64,000 nt of DNA from Prevotella sp. E13-17 (GCF_022024035.1 NZ_CP091787.1:2232001-2296000); one strand, 5' to 3'; shown: positions 1 to 9,220, numbered from the stretch's first letter. Notes: generated by a model from the sequence alone, not told the origin. A program made the numbers and translations.

Positions 1-1
1 C

Positions 2-136
2 GACGAAGACGACATTGAAATCTCTGATCCCGATGATGACGACATCACCGAAGAGAACTACTCTACCATGATGGATTTGGGTAGTGGCGATGCCGACGAG
101 GAAGCAGAGAACATCTCCGAATACGGTGATGAGTAG
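2..136 (+). CDS. C-terminal end of an acidic-tailed protein (partial)
   Basis: An open frame enters from the left edge and stops at TAG 134-136. The 44 visible residues are strongly acidic, with runs such as DEDD and DPDDDD, and end in EYGDE. This is a low-complexity acidic tail, so the family cannot be named from it. A rho-independent terminator follows about 40 bp downstream, which supports this being the real end of a rightward gene. The start and all catalytic parts lie outside the window. Confidence 0.6.
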   Translation, partial: DEDDIEISDPDDDDITEENYSTMMDLGSGDADEEAENISEYGDE

Positions 137-173
137 TTTACACAGCAGGAAATATACTTTATTTCAACAAAAA

Positions 174-209
174 AAGGAACCTATTCTCACGAACGGGTTC
201 CTTCTTTTT
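174..209 (+). terminator. Rho-independent terminator after the left-edge gene
   Basis: AAGGAACC (174-181) pairs with GGTTCCTT (196-203), with a 14-nt loop, followed by CTTTTT. An A-run precedes the left arm, so it may also work on the other strand. The stretch 210-330 holds only AT-rich sequence. Confidence 0.85.
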
Positions 210-330
210 AAAAACTTTGGAAAATGATAAATATAGATTAAAATTACTAGTTATCGATTGCAAAGTTACAAATATATTCTACAAAACCAAAACTTTTCAC
301 AACTTTTTTTGTTAATAACGGAAAATAGTT

Positions 331-912
331 CTAAAAAGATTCCAATTCTGTATATATGCGCTGAACAGGCAAGCCCATAACGTTGAAATAGCTTCCACTC
401 AAACCTGTGACTCCAATATAGCCAATCCACTCCTGTATTCCATAAGCACCAGCTTTGTCAAAGGGGCGATATTTCTCTACATAGTAATTGATTTCGTCAT
501 CTGACAGTTGCTTGAAAGTGACATCCGTCGTCACTGAAAAGCTGCGTTTCTTCTCATTTGTCATCAGGCAAACACCAGTTGTCACTTGATGAGAGCAGTT
601 GCTCAGCTTATGCAGCATGCGACGAGCATCACAGGCGTCATGAGGTTTTCCCATAACCTCATCACCAGCTATAACCACCGTATCGGCCGTTATAATCAGA
701 TCATCAGGTGCCATGACCGCCTGATAAGCCTCTGCTTTCTTATTGGAGATATATTGAGCAATCTCGCCAACGGGCAGCGTTGGTGGGTAGGACTCATCAA
801 TATCTTTCAGCACTTTCACTTCGAAAGGAAGCCCTAAGCCCCCTAAAAGTTCTCGTCGGCGAGGCGAGTTGCTCGCCAACACGATATGATATTTCTGCAG
901 ATTCTCAAACAT
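331..912 (-). CDS. maf: Maf-like nucleotide pyrophosphatase
   Basis: Maf/HAM1-type pyrophosphatase that hydrolyses non-canonical or modified nucleoside triphosphates to monophosphates in the cytoplasm. The N-terminal signature LASNSPRRRELL, the ITADTVV segment and the KPFDKAGAYGIQ-like segment (YRPFDKAGAYGIQEW) are all present, and the ~193-residue length is normal. An upstream ATG at 930 is also in frame and would overlap the KdsC-like stop codon; ATG 912 (MFENL) was preferred because family members start about seven residues before LASNSPRR. It is the last gene of a leftward operon nitroreductase-DUF2520-KdsC-maf. No terminator was recognised after it. Confidence 0.92.
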   Translation of the reverse strand: MFENLQKYHIVLASNSPRRRELLGGLGLPFEVKVLKDIDESYPPTLPVGEIAQYISNKKAEAYQAVMAPDDLIITADTVVIAGDEVMGKPHDACDARRMLHKLSNCSHQVTTGVCLMTNEKKRSFSVTTDVTFKQLSDDEINYYVEKYRPFDKAGAYGIQEWIGYIGVTGLSGSYFNVMGLPVQRIYTELESF

Positions 913-923
913 ATTCTTTCTTT

Positions 924-1442
924 TTACCATCCAAAGGCTTTTTCATCCATCAGCCATTTGCCCTGGGCACGCAGGGTTTGTTCAACGACATCGCGACCAC
1001 ACCCGTAGCCACCTTTTCGGTCACTGACATAGATACAAGCCTCGCGCACCTCCTGACAAGCATCGTGCGGACATACGGGGCACCCCACTCTGCGCAACAC
1101 TTCTAAATCGGGGATATCATCTCCCATAAACATCACTTCCTCATCTGTCAGTTGATACTTCTTCAGAAATGCATCATAGGTAGTGATCTTCACGGCACAG
1201 CCCATCATCACATCTTTCACTCCAAGTCCTTCATACCTCACTCGGATAGCGTCAACGTTGGCGCCTGTCATGATTGCGATGTGAAGTCCTAGTTTGACGG
1301 CCAACTGTATGGCATAGCCATCCTTGATGTTGACGGTTCGTTGTGGCAGACCATCGGGAGCTAACGTGATGGTTTCTGCCGAAAGTACGCCATCAATGTC
1401 GAAGATGATGGCTTTTATCTTTGTTAAATCGTAGTTGATCAT
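924..1442 (-). CDS. KdsC-type HAD phosphatase (KDO 8-phosphate phosphatase-like)
   Basis: A 172-residue C0-type HAD phosphatase. The nucleophile motif is IFDIDGVLS (D16 and D18 approximately), followed by motif II IMTG, and motif [13 protein letters not shown]. There is no cap domain, as in KdsC tetramers, which dephosphorylate KDO 8-phosphate in lipopolysaccharide biosynthesis. kdsB, the next step for KDO, lies at 17 kb in the same window. Its start overlaps the DUF2520 stop by 4 nt (ATGA), and its stop lies inside the longer reading of maf, so translation is probably coupled. Substrate is inferred from family only. Confidence 0.88.
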   Translation of the reverse strand: MINYDLTKIKAIIFDIDGVLSAETITLAPDGLPQRTVNIKDGYAIQLAVKLGLHIAIMTGANVDAIRVRYEGLGVKDVMMGCAVKITTYDAFLKKYQLTDEEVMFMGDDIPDLEVLRRVGCPVCPHDACQEVREACIYVSDRKGGYGCGRDVVEQTLRAQGKWLMDEKAFGW

Positions 1443-2206
1443 TTCGCCAAGAGATGAATACTTTTACTCATTAATTCATATATTTCCTGCATATCGGGAT
1501 TGTCTGCAAGCAATTCCTTTTGTGCCTCAATCACATTGACGTCATAACGCACAGCAGGCCCCGTCTGTGCCTCCACTGGGTCCATTGTGTTAGCCTTTTG
1601 TGCCGTTTCGTTGATAAGAGGCAACATCACTGAAAACGGCAACCCATGCTTTTTCAGTATCTCGGCCGACAACGCATAGCAATGATTGGCAAAATTGCAG
1701 GCGAAGACGGCGGCTAAATGTAGGTATCGGCGCTCCTCAGAAGACAGTTGATAGATGTGCTGACTGATGGACGAAGCCAGGGCTTCGGCAAGCAGAAGAC
1801 TTCTATCATTGTTAGTTTCTATAAATATAGGAACACGCGAGAAATCCACCAGTCTTTCTTTTGAGAACGTCTGCATCGGATAGATAATACCATGACACGG
1901 GTGTTGCCCGAAGACTTCCATGGTTACGGAGCCAGCCGTGTGAAAGAAAGCCACTTCTTCACGTCCCTTTTGCAAGTCAGCAATCAACCGTCCAAGAACG
2001 GCATCCTTCACCGAAAAGATGAACGCATCGGCCCTTTGGGGCAATGATTGCAAATCGCAAGTGGCCACAGCTTCCACCTTCTCTGCCAACTGCTGGGCAG
2101 AGGTCATCGTCCGACTGTAAACCGTCAGTATGCGATGGCCCTTTTGAAACAAAGCTTGTGCCATGTTGGTGGCCAGCCTTCCTGCACCTATAAAGACGAT
2201 GTCCAT
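1439..2206 (-). CDS. Rossmann-fold and DUF2520 domain protein
   Basis: A 255-residue protein beginning with a nucleotide-binding glycine motif ([17 protein letters not shown]), then a Rossmann domain to about residue 120 and an all-helical DUF2520 C-terminal half that resembles the dimerisation domain of ketopantoate or pyrroline-5-carboxylate reductases. It is probably an NAD(P)-dependent oxidoreductase with unknown substrate. It lies 3 bp after the nitroreductase stop and overlaps the KdsC-like gene by 4 nt, so the four genes are likely co-transcribed. The DUF2520-KdsC-Maf order is recurrent in Bacteroidetes. Confidence 0.85.
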   Translation of the reverse strand: MDIVFIGAGRLATNMAQALFQKGHRILTVYSRTMTSAQQLAEKVEAVATCDLQSLPQRADAFIFSVKDAVLGRLIADLQKGREEVAFFHTAGSVTMEVFGQHPCHGIIYPMQTFSKERLVDFSRVPIFIETNNDRSLLLAEALASSISQHIYQLSSEERRYLHLAAVFACNFANHCYALSAEILKKHGLPFSVMLPLINETAQKANTMDPVEAQTGPAVRYDVNVIEAQKELLADNPDMQEIYELMSKSIHLLAK

Positions 2207-2209
2207 GAC

Positions 2210-2737
2210 TTAATACTTATTCAGATGAACGCGTTCCCACTTCAACTTATCCTCGTTCTGCGGCTGACGCTCATCGGCTTTATGTCCCACAGCCAACACA
2301 CAGAGCACAGAGAGGTTCTCAGGAATATCAAGAATGCCTCGGATAACGGTGTCGGCACTGGTTCCATCACTTAGTCCACGACCGCGCATCTGCACCCAGC
2401 ACGATCCCAGTCCCAACTCCTCAGCCTGATACTGCATAGAGATGGCAGCTATAGAACCGTCCTCTATCCAGCAATCATTAGCCATGGGGTCGCCCAAAAC
2501 AACGATAGCCAGAGGGGCATCCTTCAAGAACTGACCTCCCATTGCTTTGGCATCTGAAAGTTTCTCCAGGTCCAACTTGTCATCAACAACCACAAATTCC
2601 CAGGCACGCTGGCCTTTAGATGTGGGCGACATGAGTGCTGCTCTGAGGATGAGCTTTACATCTTCGGCATCAATTTCCTCACTTGTAAACTTGCGATGCG
2701 AACGACGCATCTGCGCCAAGGTCTTAAATTCTGTCAT
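2210..2737 (-). CDS. Nitroreductase family protein
   Basis: A 175-residue FMN-dependent nitroreductase-fold protein. The N-terminal RRSHRKF segment, ALMSPTSKGQRAWEF and the late GSCWVQMRGRG loop fit FMN-binding oxidoreductases that act on nitro or quinone substrates with NAD(P)H. An upstream in-frame ATG at 2764 was rejected because it would sit inside the TAACTTTG promoter box (2762-2769); ATG 2737 (MTEFKTL) lies 25 nt downstream of that box. First gene of the leftward operon ending in maf. The physiological substrate cannot be deduced. Confidence 0.88.
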   Translation of the reverse strand: MTEFKTLAQMRRSHRKFTSEEIDAEDVKLILRAALMSPTSKGQRAWEFVVVDDKLDLEKLSDAKAMGGQFLKDAPLAIVVLGDPMANDCWIEDGSIAAISMQYQAEELGLGSCWVQMRGRGLSDGTSADTVIRGILDIPENLSVLCVLAVGHKADERQPQNEDKLKWERVHLNKY

Positions 2738-2761
2738 TTTAAATAGATTTACATTTTTCGG

Positions 2762-2769
2762 CAAAGTTA
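2762..2769 (-). promoter_or_regulatory. -7 box of the nitroreductase-maf operon
   Basis: Reads TAACTTTG on the minus strand, matching the Bacteroidetes TAnnTTTG box. It fixes the nitroreductase start at 2737. Confidence 0.75.
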
Positions 2770-2813
2770 CTAAATTATTACGAAACGAGAATGACGAATT
2801 AAGAATTATTTCG

Positions 2814-2821
2814 TATCTTTG
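2814..2821 (+). promoter_or_regulatory. -7 box of the GNAT/FemAB-like gene
   Basis: TATCTTTG, only 6 nt before the ATG at 2828. A normal transcription start would leave almost no 5' leader. It is divergent from and about 45 bp away from the nitroreductase -7 box. Confidence 0.65.
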
Positions 2822-2827
2822 CCCGCG

Positions 2828-3811
2828 ATGAACGAATTAAACATCAGAATATATACCAGCGGTGACATGTTGCCCGATAGTTTGGAAGAGAAAAACATCT
2901 TCCACAGCAAGACATTTTTCACGCTTGCCGAATCAAGTCGTCGTCAACGTCCGTATATGGTCACCGTCGAAAGACAAGACGGCACCGTGGTGGCTCAGAT
3001 GCTTGGTATCGTGCGCTTTCGCTGTTCTTGGTTTCCGCCCTATCTCTATCGGCACTGCCGCATACTGGGCGAAGGCGTTTATCACCCCGACTTTGCCGAC
3101 CAAAGTACCACTTTGTTTGGGATGATGCTGAAGAAACTGACGAGCATGCTTGGCCGACGTATTCTGTATGTAGAGGTAAGCAATCTGCGCGAGAAAATGT
3201 TTGGTTACCGACAATTTCGCGAGGCAGGCTACTTTCCCGTCAGATGGATGAGCATTCACAACTCGCTACACTCACGCACACCAGAAGAGCGACTCAGCGA
3301 ACGCATGAAGAAACGCATAGAGCAAATCTATAAACGCGGTGTGGAGACTGACGTCGTGAGGACCGAAGCCGACTTCAAGGCCTTTTCAAAGCTCTTACGG
3401 CGCCACCACTGGCTGAAGCCCAAGCGCTATATCCCCGAAGACTCGTTTTTTTGCAACCTCATCAACCACGAGGCTTGTCGTCTCTATATCACACGCTATC
3501 ACCAGCACATCATCGGCTGTTCTGTCGTGTTTTTCAGTCAGCAGCAAGCCTACTTGTGGTTCTCGGCATTCCGTCGAAAGTCGTTTGCCTTTGTCCATCC
3601 CGACATCATCACTATCTGGCACGCTCTGAAAGATGCCCACCGAATGGGCTACGAGCACATGTTCTTTTTGGACGTAGGTCTGCCATTCAAGAAGAATCGC
3701 TACCGTGACTTCATCCTGCGTTTTGGTGGAAAGCCCACCTCAACCTATCGCTGGTTCCATGTTTCGACGGGTTGGATAAACCGCTTGTTATCAATCTTAT
3801 ACAAGGAATGA
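2828..3811 (+). CDS. FemAB/GNAT-like acyltransferase family protein
   Basis: A 327-residue cytoplasmic protein with the look of a double GNAT (FemAB or Acetyltransf_6) protein. The N-terminal half ends in a strand/helix repeat; the C-terminal half contains the segment GCSVVFFSQQQAYLWFSAF and a late GLPFKKNRYRDFILRFGGK segment like the end of such domains. FemAB-like enzymes move amino acids or acyl groups onto cell-wall or lipid acceptors; the substrate here is unknown. ATG 2828 was chosen over a TTG at 2819, which lies in the promoter box. It is monocistronic, followed by 796 bp without genes. Confidence 0.65.
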   Translation: MNELNIRIYTSGDMLPDSLEEKNIFHSKTFFTLAESSRRQRPYMVTVERQDGTVVAQMLGIVRFRCSWFPPYLYRHCRILGEGVYHPDFADQSTTLFGMMLKKLTSMLGRRILYVEVSNLREKMFGYRQFREAGYFPVRWMSIHNSLHSRTPEERLSERMKKRIEQIYKRGVETDVVRTEADFKAFSKLLRRHHWLKPKRYIPEDSFFCNLINHEACRLYITRYHQHIIGCSVVFFSQQQAYLWFSAFRRKSFAFVHPDIITIWHALKDAHRMGYEHMFFLDVGLPFKKNRYRDFILRFGGKPTSTYRWFHVSTGWINRLLSILYKE

Positions 3812-4206
3812 CAACCATAGGGCTCAAGCGAAAAATCATAGGGTAATCCTTTATTTGCGCTTTTTGTTATTTCAGTAAAGGCTCAGCAGATTCTTTAGAT
3901 TGAAATCAATAAAGTAGAGATCAGATAGAAAAAGAACAGGATGTCTCCCTCCCTCTGGAGGACCGGGGTGGAGTTCCCCCATTGGTTTTCAGGACCGAAG
4001 GTCCGTGGTTTTTCCTTTGTGAGACAGAAACCCCGAAGGGGGCATGGTGTCTGTGGGAAGCCTGATGTGAACTTGTTCACAAGAAGGATTACCACTGACA
4101 ACATGAAAATCTCGACAGAGATTTCTGGCTCACAAAGGGGTCTTCTCGGTTTTTGTTCAATAAACACAAACTGAAAACACGAAAGGTCTCAGAAAGTTGC
4201 GTTATT
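3812..4206. other. Gene-free stretch with a chain of five compact hairpins
   Basis: No credible gene is present; short open frames here on both strands read through the palindromes. Between 3945 and 4124 there are five small perfect or near-perfect hairpins: a CCTC/GAGG pair near 3949-3961; GGACC (3992-3996) with GGTCC (4000-4004); CCCC (4031-4034) with GGGG (4038-4041); GTGAAC (4067-4072) with GTTCAC (4075-4080); AAATCTC (4107-4113) with GAGATTT (4118-4124). Loops are 2-5 nt, three of them GAA or GACA. This spacing suggests a structured RNA or a mobile palindromic element. Confidence 0.6.
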
Positions 4207-4558
4207 GTGCTGCTTTCGTCTTGTTATAGTTTCGCTTTTGCGTTGCAATAGCTTTACTTTTGATGTCCGTCCAGCCCCTAGATGTGGCGCATCCAGCCCC
4301 TGGAACGAGTCGTTTTAGCCCCTGGATGCGGTCGTTCTAAGGGCTGGATGTAGAGTATCCAGGGGCTAGACCAGAAATGAAAGCTTTGGTTTTAGACTTT
4401 AGAAACGCCTCTTCAAGACTTTAGAACACGTGCTTTTAGACTTTAAAAGCGCCCCTCTCTGGATTCTAATCCCTTACTATGCTTTGGCGATAGTAAAGTG
4501 GCACATTGCTTAGACTAAAGCACTGGTTTGACGGAGGCAAAGTGCCACTTTTCATCTA
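4207..4558. repeat. 22-bp-phased intergenic array, locus 1 (16 units)
   Basis: Short motifs recur at exactly 22-bp steps without a single indel. Units start at 4207, 4229, 4251 (GCTTT-rich), at 4273, 4295, 4317, 4339, 4361 (AGCCCCTAGA, AGCCCCTGGA twice, AAGGGCTGGA, AGGGGCTAGA), then three units ending AGACTTTAGAA at 4394, 4416 and 4438, and finally GTAAAGTGGCAC, CTAAAGCACTGG and GCAAAGTGCCAC at 4493, 4515 and 4537. About 10 bp per unit is conserved and 12 bp varies. The period is not a multiple of 3, so it is not coding. It ends 50 bp before the TonB receptor gene. Confidence 0.85.
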
Positions 4559-4607
4559 AAATCCCTACGTTCTATAATAAAACAAGATTTTCTACGTTAT
4601 AAGAAAG

Positions 4608-6986
4608 ATGAATTCAACATGCACATCTATCATCTCTATGCTCGTCATGCTTATGATGAGTAGTGTCGTCGTGGCACAATCTTTCACCCTGAAAGGTCGT
4701 GTGACCGACGAAGATGGCAATGCCCTTGAATTTGCTACCGTGGCTTGTCCCAGACAGGCTAAGGTGACGATGACCGACCTCAAAGGCGAATTCAATATGA
4801 AGCTGCAGACGGCCGACTCTGTCGAGATACGTTTCTCGATGATTGGCTACAAGACCCGCACCAGGACCCTGAGAAACCCACGCACCACACAGACGCTGCA
4901 AATACAGATGTCGCCCATGCAGGAACTCAGCGAGGTGGTGATCACCGAGCGACGCCGACAGACCACACAGATGCAGGAAATCGATGCTAAAGAACTGAAA
5001 GCCACACCGTCAGCTACGGGCAATGCCGTCGAAGAACTGATACAGCAGCAGGCCGGCGTCTCAACACACAACGAGCTCTCGAGCCAATACAACGTCAGAG
5101 GAGGCTCATTCGACGAGAACTCTGTGTATATCAACAACATTGAAATCTACCGTCCCTTGCTCATCAGAAGCGGCCAACAGGAAGGACTTTCTGTTATCAA
5201 TCCCGACATGGTCGAGAAGATTGGTTTCTCGTCAGGCGGCTTCTCTGCCAAGTATGGCGACAAAATGTCCAGTGCGCTGGACATCACCTACAAACGTCCC
5301 AAGGCATTTGAAGCAACGGCAATGGCTTCGCTTCTCGGCGCAAGTGCCTATGTGGGTATGTCGAACAAGAAGTTTTCCATGAGCCACGGCCTGCGATATA
5401 AGACGAACAGGTACTTACTAGGAACGTTGGAAACGACCGGAGAATACAGACCGAACCAGCTTGACTATCAGTCATACATGACCTACAACCCAAACAAACG
5501 ATGGTCGTTCGACTTGCTGGGCAACATCTCAGAAAACCATTATAACTTCAAGCCCCACGATCGAGAAACGAGTTTTGGCACGATGCAGTCGGCCAAATCA
5601 TTCAAGGTGTACTTTGATGGTCAAGAGAAAGACATCTTCCGCACACTCTTTGGTGCTGCGTCTGTCACCCGCCACATCAGCGACTCTCTGAGCATAAAAT
5701 TGCTTTGGTCGGCCTTTCACACTAAAGAACAGGAAGCCTACGACATACAAGGACAATACTGGCTGAACGATGCTCAGAGTGCAGAGCAACTGGGCGTAGG
5801 AACTTATGCCGAGCATGCACGCAACTATCTTACGGCCAACGTTCAAAGTGTGAAGCTGATGGTCAACCGAAAATTAAAGCAACATGAGATTGAAGGTGGA
5901 CTGGTGATAAAGTGGGAGCACCTGAAAGAGCAAAGTCGCGAATACGAGATGCGCGACTCAAGCGGCTATTCAATCCCCCACACCAGCAACCGACTGGACC
6001 TCATCTACACACTTTCGTCAAAGAACGACATGCACTCCACACGCATCGAAGGCTACGTGCAAGACGTCTTCCGCTGGCATAACGGCAACAATTTCTTCAC
6101 ATTAAACTACGGCATCCGCTTTGCCAACTGGTCGTTCAATAAGGAAACACTTGTTTCTCCCAGAGCATCACTAGCATTGGTGCCTGCGTCAAACCCAGAC
6201 ATCACCTACCGATTGGCCACTGGCATCTACTATCAAGCACCATTCTACAAGGAGTTTCGCGACACAACAGCAGTTGGCGGTATAACGAAAGTGACGCTCA
6301 ACAAGCATATTAAGAGTCAGCGGTCGTTCCAGATGATTGGCGCAATGGACTACCGATTTAAGATGAAAGACCTGCCATATAAGTTCAGTGCAGAAATCTA
6401 TTACAAGGCACTTGCCAACCTGATTCCTTACAACGTGCAAAACGTGAAGACTACATATTACGGCCAAAACATGTGTTCGGGATATGCCGCAGGTTTGGAC
6501 CTAAAACTCTATGGCGAGTTTGTCCCTGGCACCGACTCATGGGTTAGCCTCTCGCTGATGCGTACGCAACAAAAAATGAATGGGCAATGGATTCCAATGC
6601 CTACCGATCAACGCTACGCACTAAACCTACACTTCACTGACTATTTCCCGGGTACTACACGTTGGAAAATGACACTTAAGCTGGCTTATGCCGACGGACT
6701 GCCTTTTGGTGCACCCCATCGCGGCATCACTACCCAGAGTTTCAGGGCGCCTGCGTACAAAAGAGCAGACATCGGTATGAGCTATTTGGCCTATCAGCCT
6801 TCAGAATCCGAAACAAAAAAATTCGGAATCAAGCGTATCTGGCTGGGTGTTGACTGCCTGAATTTATTTGGCATTTCCAACGTAAACAGCTATTATTGGG
6901 TCACCGATGTCACCAACAGGCAATGGGCTGTACCCAACTATCTGACCGGGCGCCAGATTAACGGCAAGATCATTGTAGAGTTGTAA
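4608..6986 (+). CDS. TonB-dependent outer-membrane receptor
   Basis: A 792-residue receptor. It has a signal peptide (to about residue 23, ending VVVAQS), a CarboxypepD_reg-like beta-sandwich (FTLKGRVTDEDGNALEFATV, residues 25-105), a plug domain with LIQQQAGVST and SQYNVRGGSFDENSVYINN (about 130-240) and a beta-barrel to the C-terminal aromatic/valine end KIIVEL. It imports an unknown ligand using energy from TonB-ExbBD. There is no SusD partner next to it, so it is not a classic polysaccharide-utilisation pair. The upstream region carries the 22-bp array and no clear TAnnTTTG box. Confidence 0.92.
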   Translation: MNSTCTSIISMLVMLMMSSVVVAQSFTLKGRVTDEDGNALEFATVACPRQAKVTMTDLKGEFNMKLQTADSVEIRFSMIGYKTRTRTLRNPRTTQTLQIQMSPMQELSEVVITERRRQTTQMQEIDAKELKATPSATGNAVEELIQQQAGVSTHNELSSQYNVRGGSFDENSVYINNIEIYRPLLIRSGQQEGLSVINPDMVEKIGFSSGGFSAKYGDKMSSALDITYKRPKAFEATAMASLLGASAYVGMSNKKFSMSHGLRYKTNRYLLGTLETTGEYRPNQLDYQSYMTYNPNKRWSFDLLGNISENHYNFKPHDRETSFGTMQSAKSFKVYFDGQEKDIFRTLFGAASVTRHISDSLSIKLLWSAFHTKEQEAYDIQGQYWLNDAQSAEQLGVGTYAEHARNYLTANVQSVKLMVNRKLKQHEIEGGLVIKWEHLKEQSREYEMRDSSGYSIPHTSNRLDLIYTLSSKNDMHSTRIEGYVQDVFRWHNGNNFFTLNYGIRFANWSFNKETLVSPRASLALVPASNPDITYRLATGIYYQAPFYKEFRDTTAVGGITKVTLNKHIKSQRSFQMIGAMDYRFKMKDLPYKFSAEIYYKALANLIPYNVQNVKTTYYGQNMCSGYAAGLDLKLYGEFVPGTDSWVSLSLMRTQQKMNGQWIPMPTDQRYALNLHFTDYFPGTTRWKMTLKLAYADGLPFGAPHRGITTQSFRAPAYKRADIGMSYLAYQPSESETKKFGIKRIWLGVDCLNLFGISNVNSYYWVTDVTNRQWAVPNYLTGRQINGKIIVEL

Positions 6987-7068
6987 TTCGTACAACTCAC
7001 AATATCAACAAATTAACCCACAAATAAAAAAAAACAAAAAAATGCGCTTGGGTTTCAGTATTTTTTTG

Positions 7069-7076
7069 TAATTTTG
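7069..7076 (+). promoter_or_regulatory. -7 box of the LruC lipoprotein gene
   Basis: TAATTTTG, about 77 nt before the ATG at 7154, with a TTG about 19 nt upstream of it (7048-7050). Confidence 0.65.
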
Positions 7077-7153
7077 CACCATTATTATAAAATAACAAGG
7101 ACTTTCTAAATAGTCATTAACGGTGCAAAGACATTATAAACGATAACCAAAAT

Positions 7154-9190
7154 ATGAAAAAGTTATTATCTTTACTTGCAGTTACTTGTTTAACTTTAAC
7201 TAGCTGTATTGACCACGAAAAAAATCTCTACAATGGTGATGACAGCAAGGCTATCAAACAAAATGCAGAAGACGTTTTAGGACAAATTGTTAGACAAGAT
7301 TGGAGTTCTATTAACCAAGGCTCAGTGAGAATTATCGCTAATGCCCCTCTCAACAACATCGTAAAGGTTCAGATTTTGACAGAATCACCTTTCGGCAATC
7401 CTAATGCAAAAGTACTGAACGAAGCAGAAATCGTCAACGGACGTTACGTGACATTGAAATATGATGCCCCTAACGTTTACGAAAGACTGATTGCCGCTTG
7501 TATCAACGATAAAGGAGTATACTACGTACAGTCATTCGGACTGGAAGATAGCGAAGTTGACTTCGGCGAAGTTGCCGAATCACGCAGAGCTCGTGCTGCT
7601 GAGAGTGCATACCCCGCAGCTAGCTCTATCGTACTTGGCGATCCCATCAAATCTTTCAATGCGCTTCGTGCCGAGGCTACCCTCGCTAGCGAGACACATC
7701 AGATTATGGTGAACGATGGTACCAACGATTTCTATTACATGAATCTGTACGACGCTTCATGGGTCAACGACCGTCTCTGGTCTCCACAGGCTCAGACCGA
7801 TGGAAGCTGGAATATCACAGAGAATGGCATCTATAAAGATATTAAAGAGACCGTCGATATGTCAACAGTCCAGGCCATCTGCGATGCATACCTCCAGAAG
7901 ACGGGCGGTCTGCACCCCACCAACGGACGAAGCAACAACTGGGAACTCATTGCTGAGGGCAATGATCACTTTATCATCAACAACAACTACCTCATCAGCG
8001 ATGGAACGCCCCTAATTGTAACACCCGTTCAGATGGGAACCACTGAAGGCAACAACAATAATATTTACTATTACTATTTCAACCCTGCCAAGACTGCAGG
8101 CATGACCTCTGAGCAGGAAGCCAACTATATTAAGGCTCTGCCAAAGTTCAAGGCCATGAAAGGTCAGGCCAATAAAACAAAATTCTTCAGAGATAAAGCC
8201 TATCTGCTCCCCTACTATGGTGACGGAGCACCGACAAACGGTACAACAGCATCTGCCGAGTTGGCCATCCCCAAGGGCTATAAGATTGGTTTCCTGAACA
8301 GAAAGGGCTACGCCGGCAAGACAGAACAGGACTGCACCAGCGGTTGCACCTATGGCGACGGTCGTTTGAACGTAGAGGTGAACCACTTACATGGTCACTA
8401 CCTGAGTGCCATCGACACCAAATTGGCAGCAACCATCAGAAAGAACGACCCCAATGCCAAAGACGATCTGCGCTATGGTAAGACGACCAACGGCATGCAG
8501 TTCGACAGCCCACGTATCGCAGTCTTCAGCGCCAACGACCGTACATACCTCTGCTTTGAGGACGGATCTGACTGCAACTTCTGCGACATGATTCTGGAAG
8601 TATCTCAGGGTGCCTCGACCATCGACGAGCCTCAGAATCCGGAAGCATCACTCTACACCATGTGTTTCGAAGACCGTCTGGCTTCTGCCGATTACGACAT
8701 GAACGACATTGTGTTGCAGGCTTCACGCGTCAACGAGACCACCATCAGACTGAGCCTCGTGGCAAGTGGTGCCGACGACCTGCTGCAACTACAGATTCCT
8801 GGCTACGACGATGCCAAGTTGACAAGTAAAGAGGTTCACGAGCTCTTTAATGTTGCACCTGGTTCTACATTTATCAACACCAAATTGAGTCAGGATACAT
8901 TTGAGCCAATCACCGAAGACTTCACGGTTGCCTCAGACATGAGCATCGAAGACTTCTTGAAGACCATCACAGTGAATAACCTTTCAACAGGCAAAACGAT
9001 CTCTGTTCCAACAACACCTGGTGAACCTCCCTATGCAATCATCGTTCCCATGAACTTTGAATACCCCTTAGAAACAATTTGCATCAAGGATGCATACAGC
9101 ATGTTTACCGAGTGGGTTCAGACCGACGACCAGACCATCTTCTGGTATTTAGACAACGATAGCGAAAAGGTTTATCGCAACAAAGAGTAA
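7154..9190 (+). CDS. LruC/DUF4842 domain lipoprotein
   Basis: A 678-residue surface lipoprotein. The signal peptide ends in a lipobox (TLTSC, Cys about 18). The middle holds a 'FEDRLASADYDMNDIVL' segment typical of LruC/DUF4842 proteins, an acidic DxDxND motif that probably binds calcium, followed by a beta-rich C-terminal domain. Function of the family is unknown; members are exported and may bind ligands or act as adhesins. Promoter upstream and terminator downstream make it a single-gene unit. It follows the TonB receptor on the same strand but has its own promoter, so a functional link is only possible. Confidence 0.85.
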   Translation: MKKLLSLLAVTCLTLTSCIDHEKNLYNGDDSKAIKQNAEDVLGQIVRQDWSSINQGSVRIIANAPLNNIVKVQILTESPFGNPNAKVLNEAEIVNGRYVTLKYDAPNVYERLIAACINDKGVYYVQSFGLEDSEVDFGEVAESRRARAAESAYPAASSIVLGDPIKSFNALRAEATLASETHQIMVNDGTNDFYYMNLYDASWVNDRLWSPQAQTDGSWNITENGIYKDIKETVDMSTVQAICDAYLQKTGGLHPTNGRSNNWELIAEGNDHFIINNNYLISDGTPLIVTPVQMGTTEGNNNNIYYYYFNPAKTAGMTSEQEANYIKALPKFKAMKGQANKTKFFRDKAYLLPYYGDGAPTNGTTASAELAIPKGYKIGFLNRKGYAGKTEQDCTSGCTYGDGRLNVEVNHLHGHYLSAIDTKLAATIRKNDPNAKDDLRYGKTTNGMQFDSPRIAVFSANDRTYLCFEDGSDCNFCDMILEVSQGASTIDEPQNPEASLYTMCFEDRLASADYDMNDIVLQASRVNETTIRLSLVASGADDLLQLQIPGYDDAKLTSKEVHELFNVAPGSTFINTKLSQDTFEPITEDFTVASDMSIEDFLKTITVNNLSTGKTISVPTTPGEPPYAIIVPMNFEYPLETICIKDAYSMFTEWVQTDDQTIFWYLDNDSEKVYRNKE

Positions 9191-9220
9191 AAATAAGGAA
9201 ATGTCCTAATATGCTATACC

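Noticed and set aside
1..136. Naming the left-edge gene as gyrA or another acidic-tailed protein
   Set aside because: Only a low-complexity acidic tail is visible; no diagnostic motif.
3895..4174. Open frames on both strands (about 77-90 aa) in the hairpin region
   Set aside because: They read through palindromes, resemble no family and have no promoter spacing; judged accidental.
4273..4382. CRISPR array reading of the AGCCCCTGGA repeats
   Set aside because: Conserved part is only about 10 bp, unit is 22 bp, units occur in both orientations, and no cas gene is nearby.
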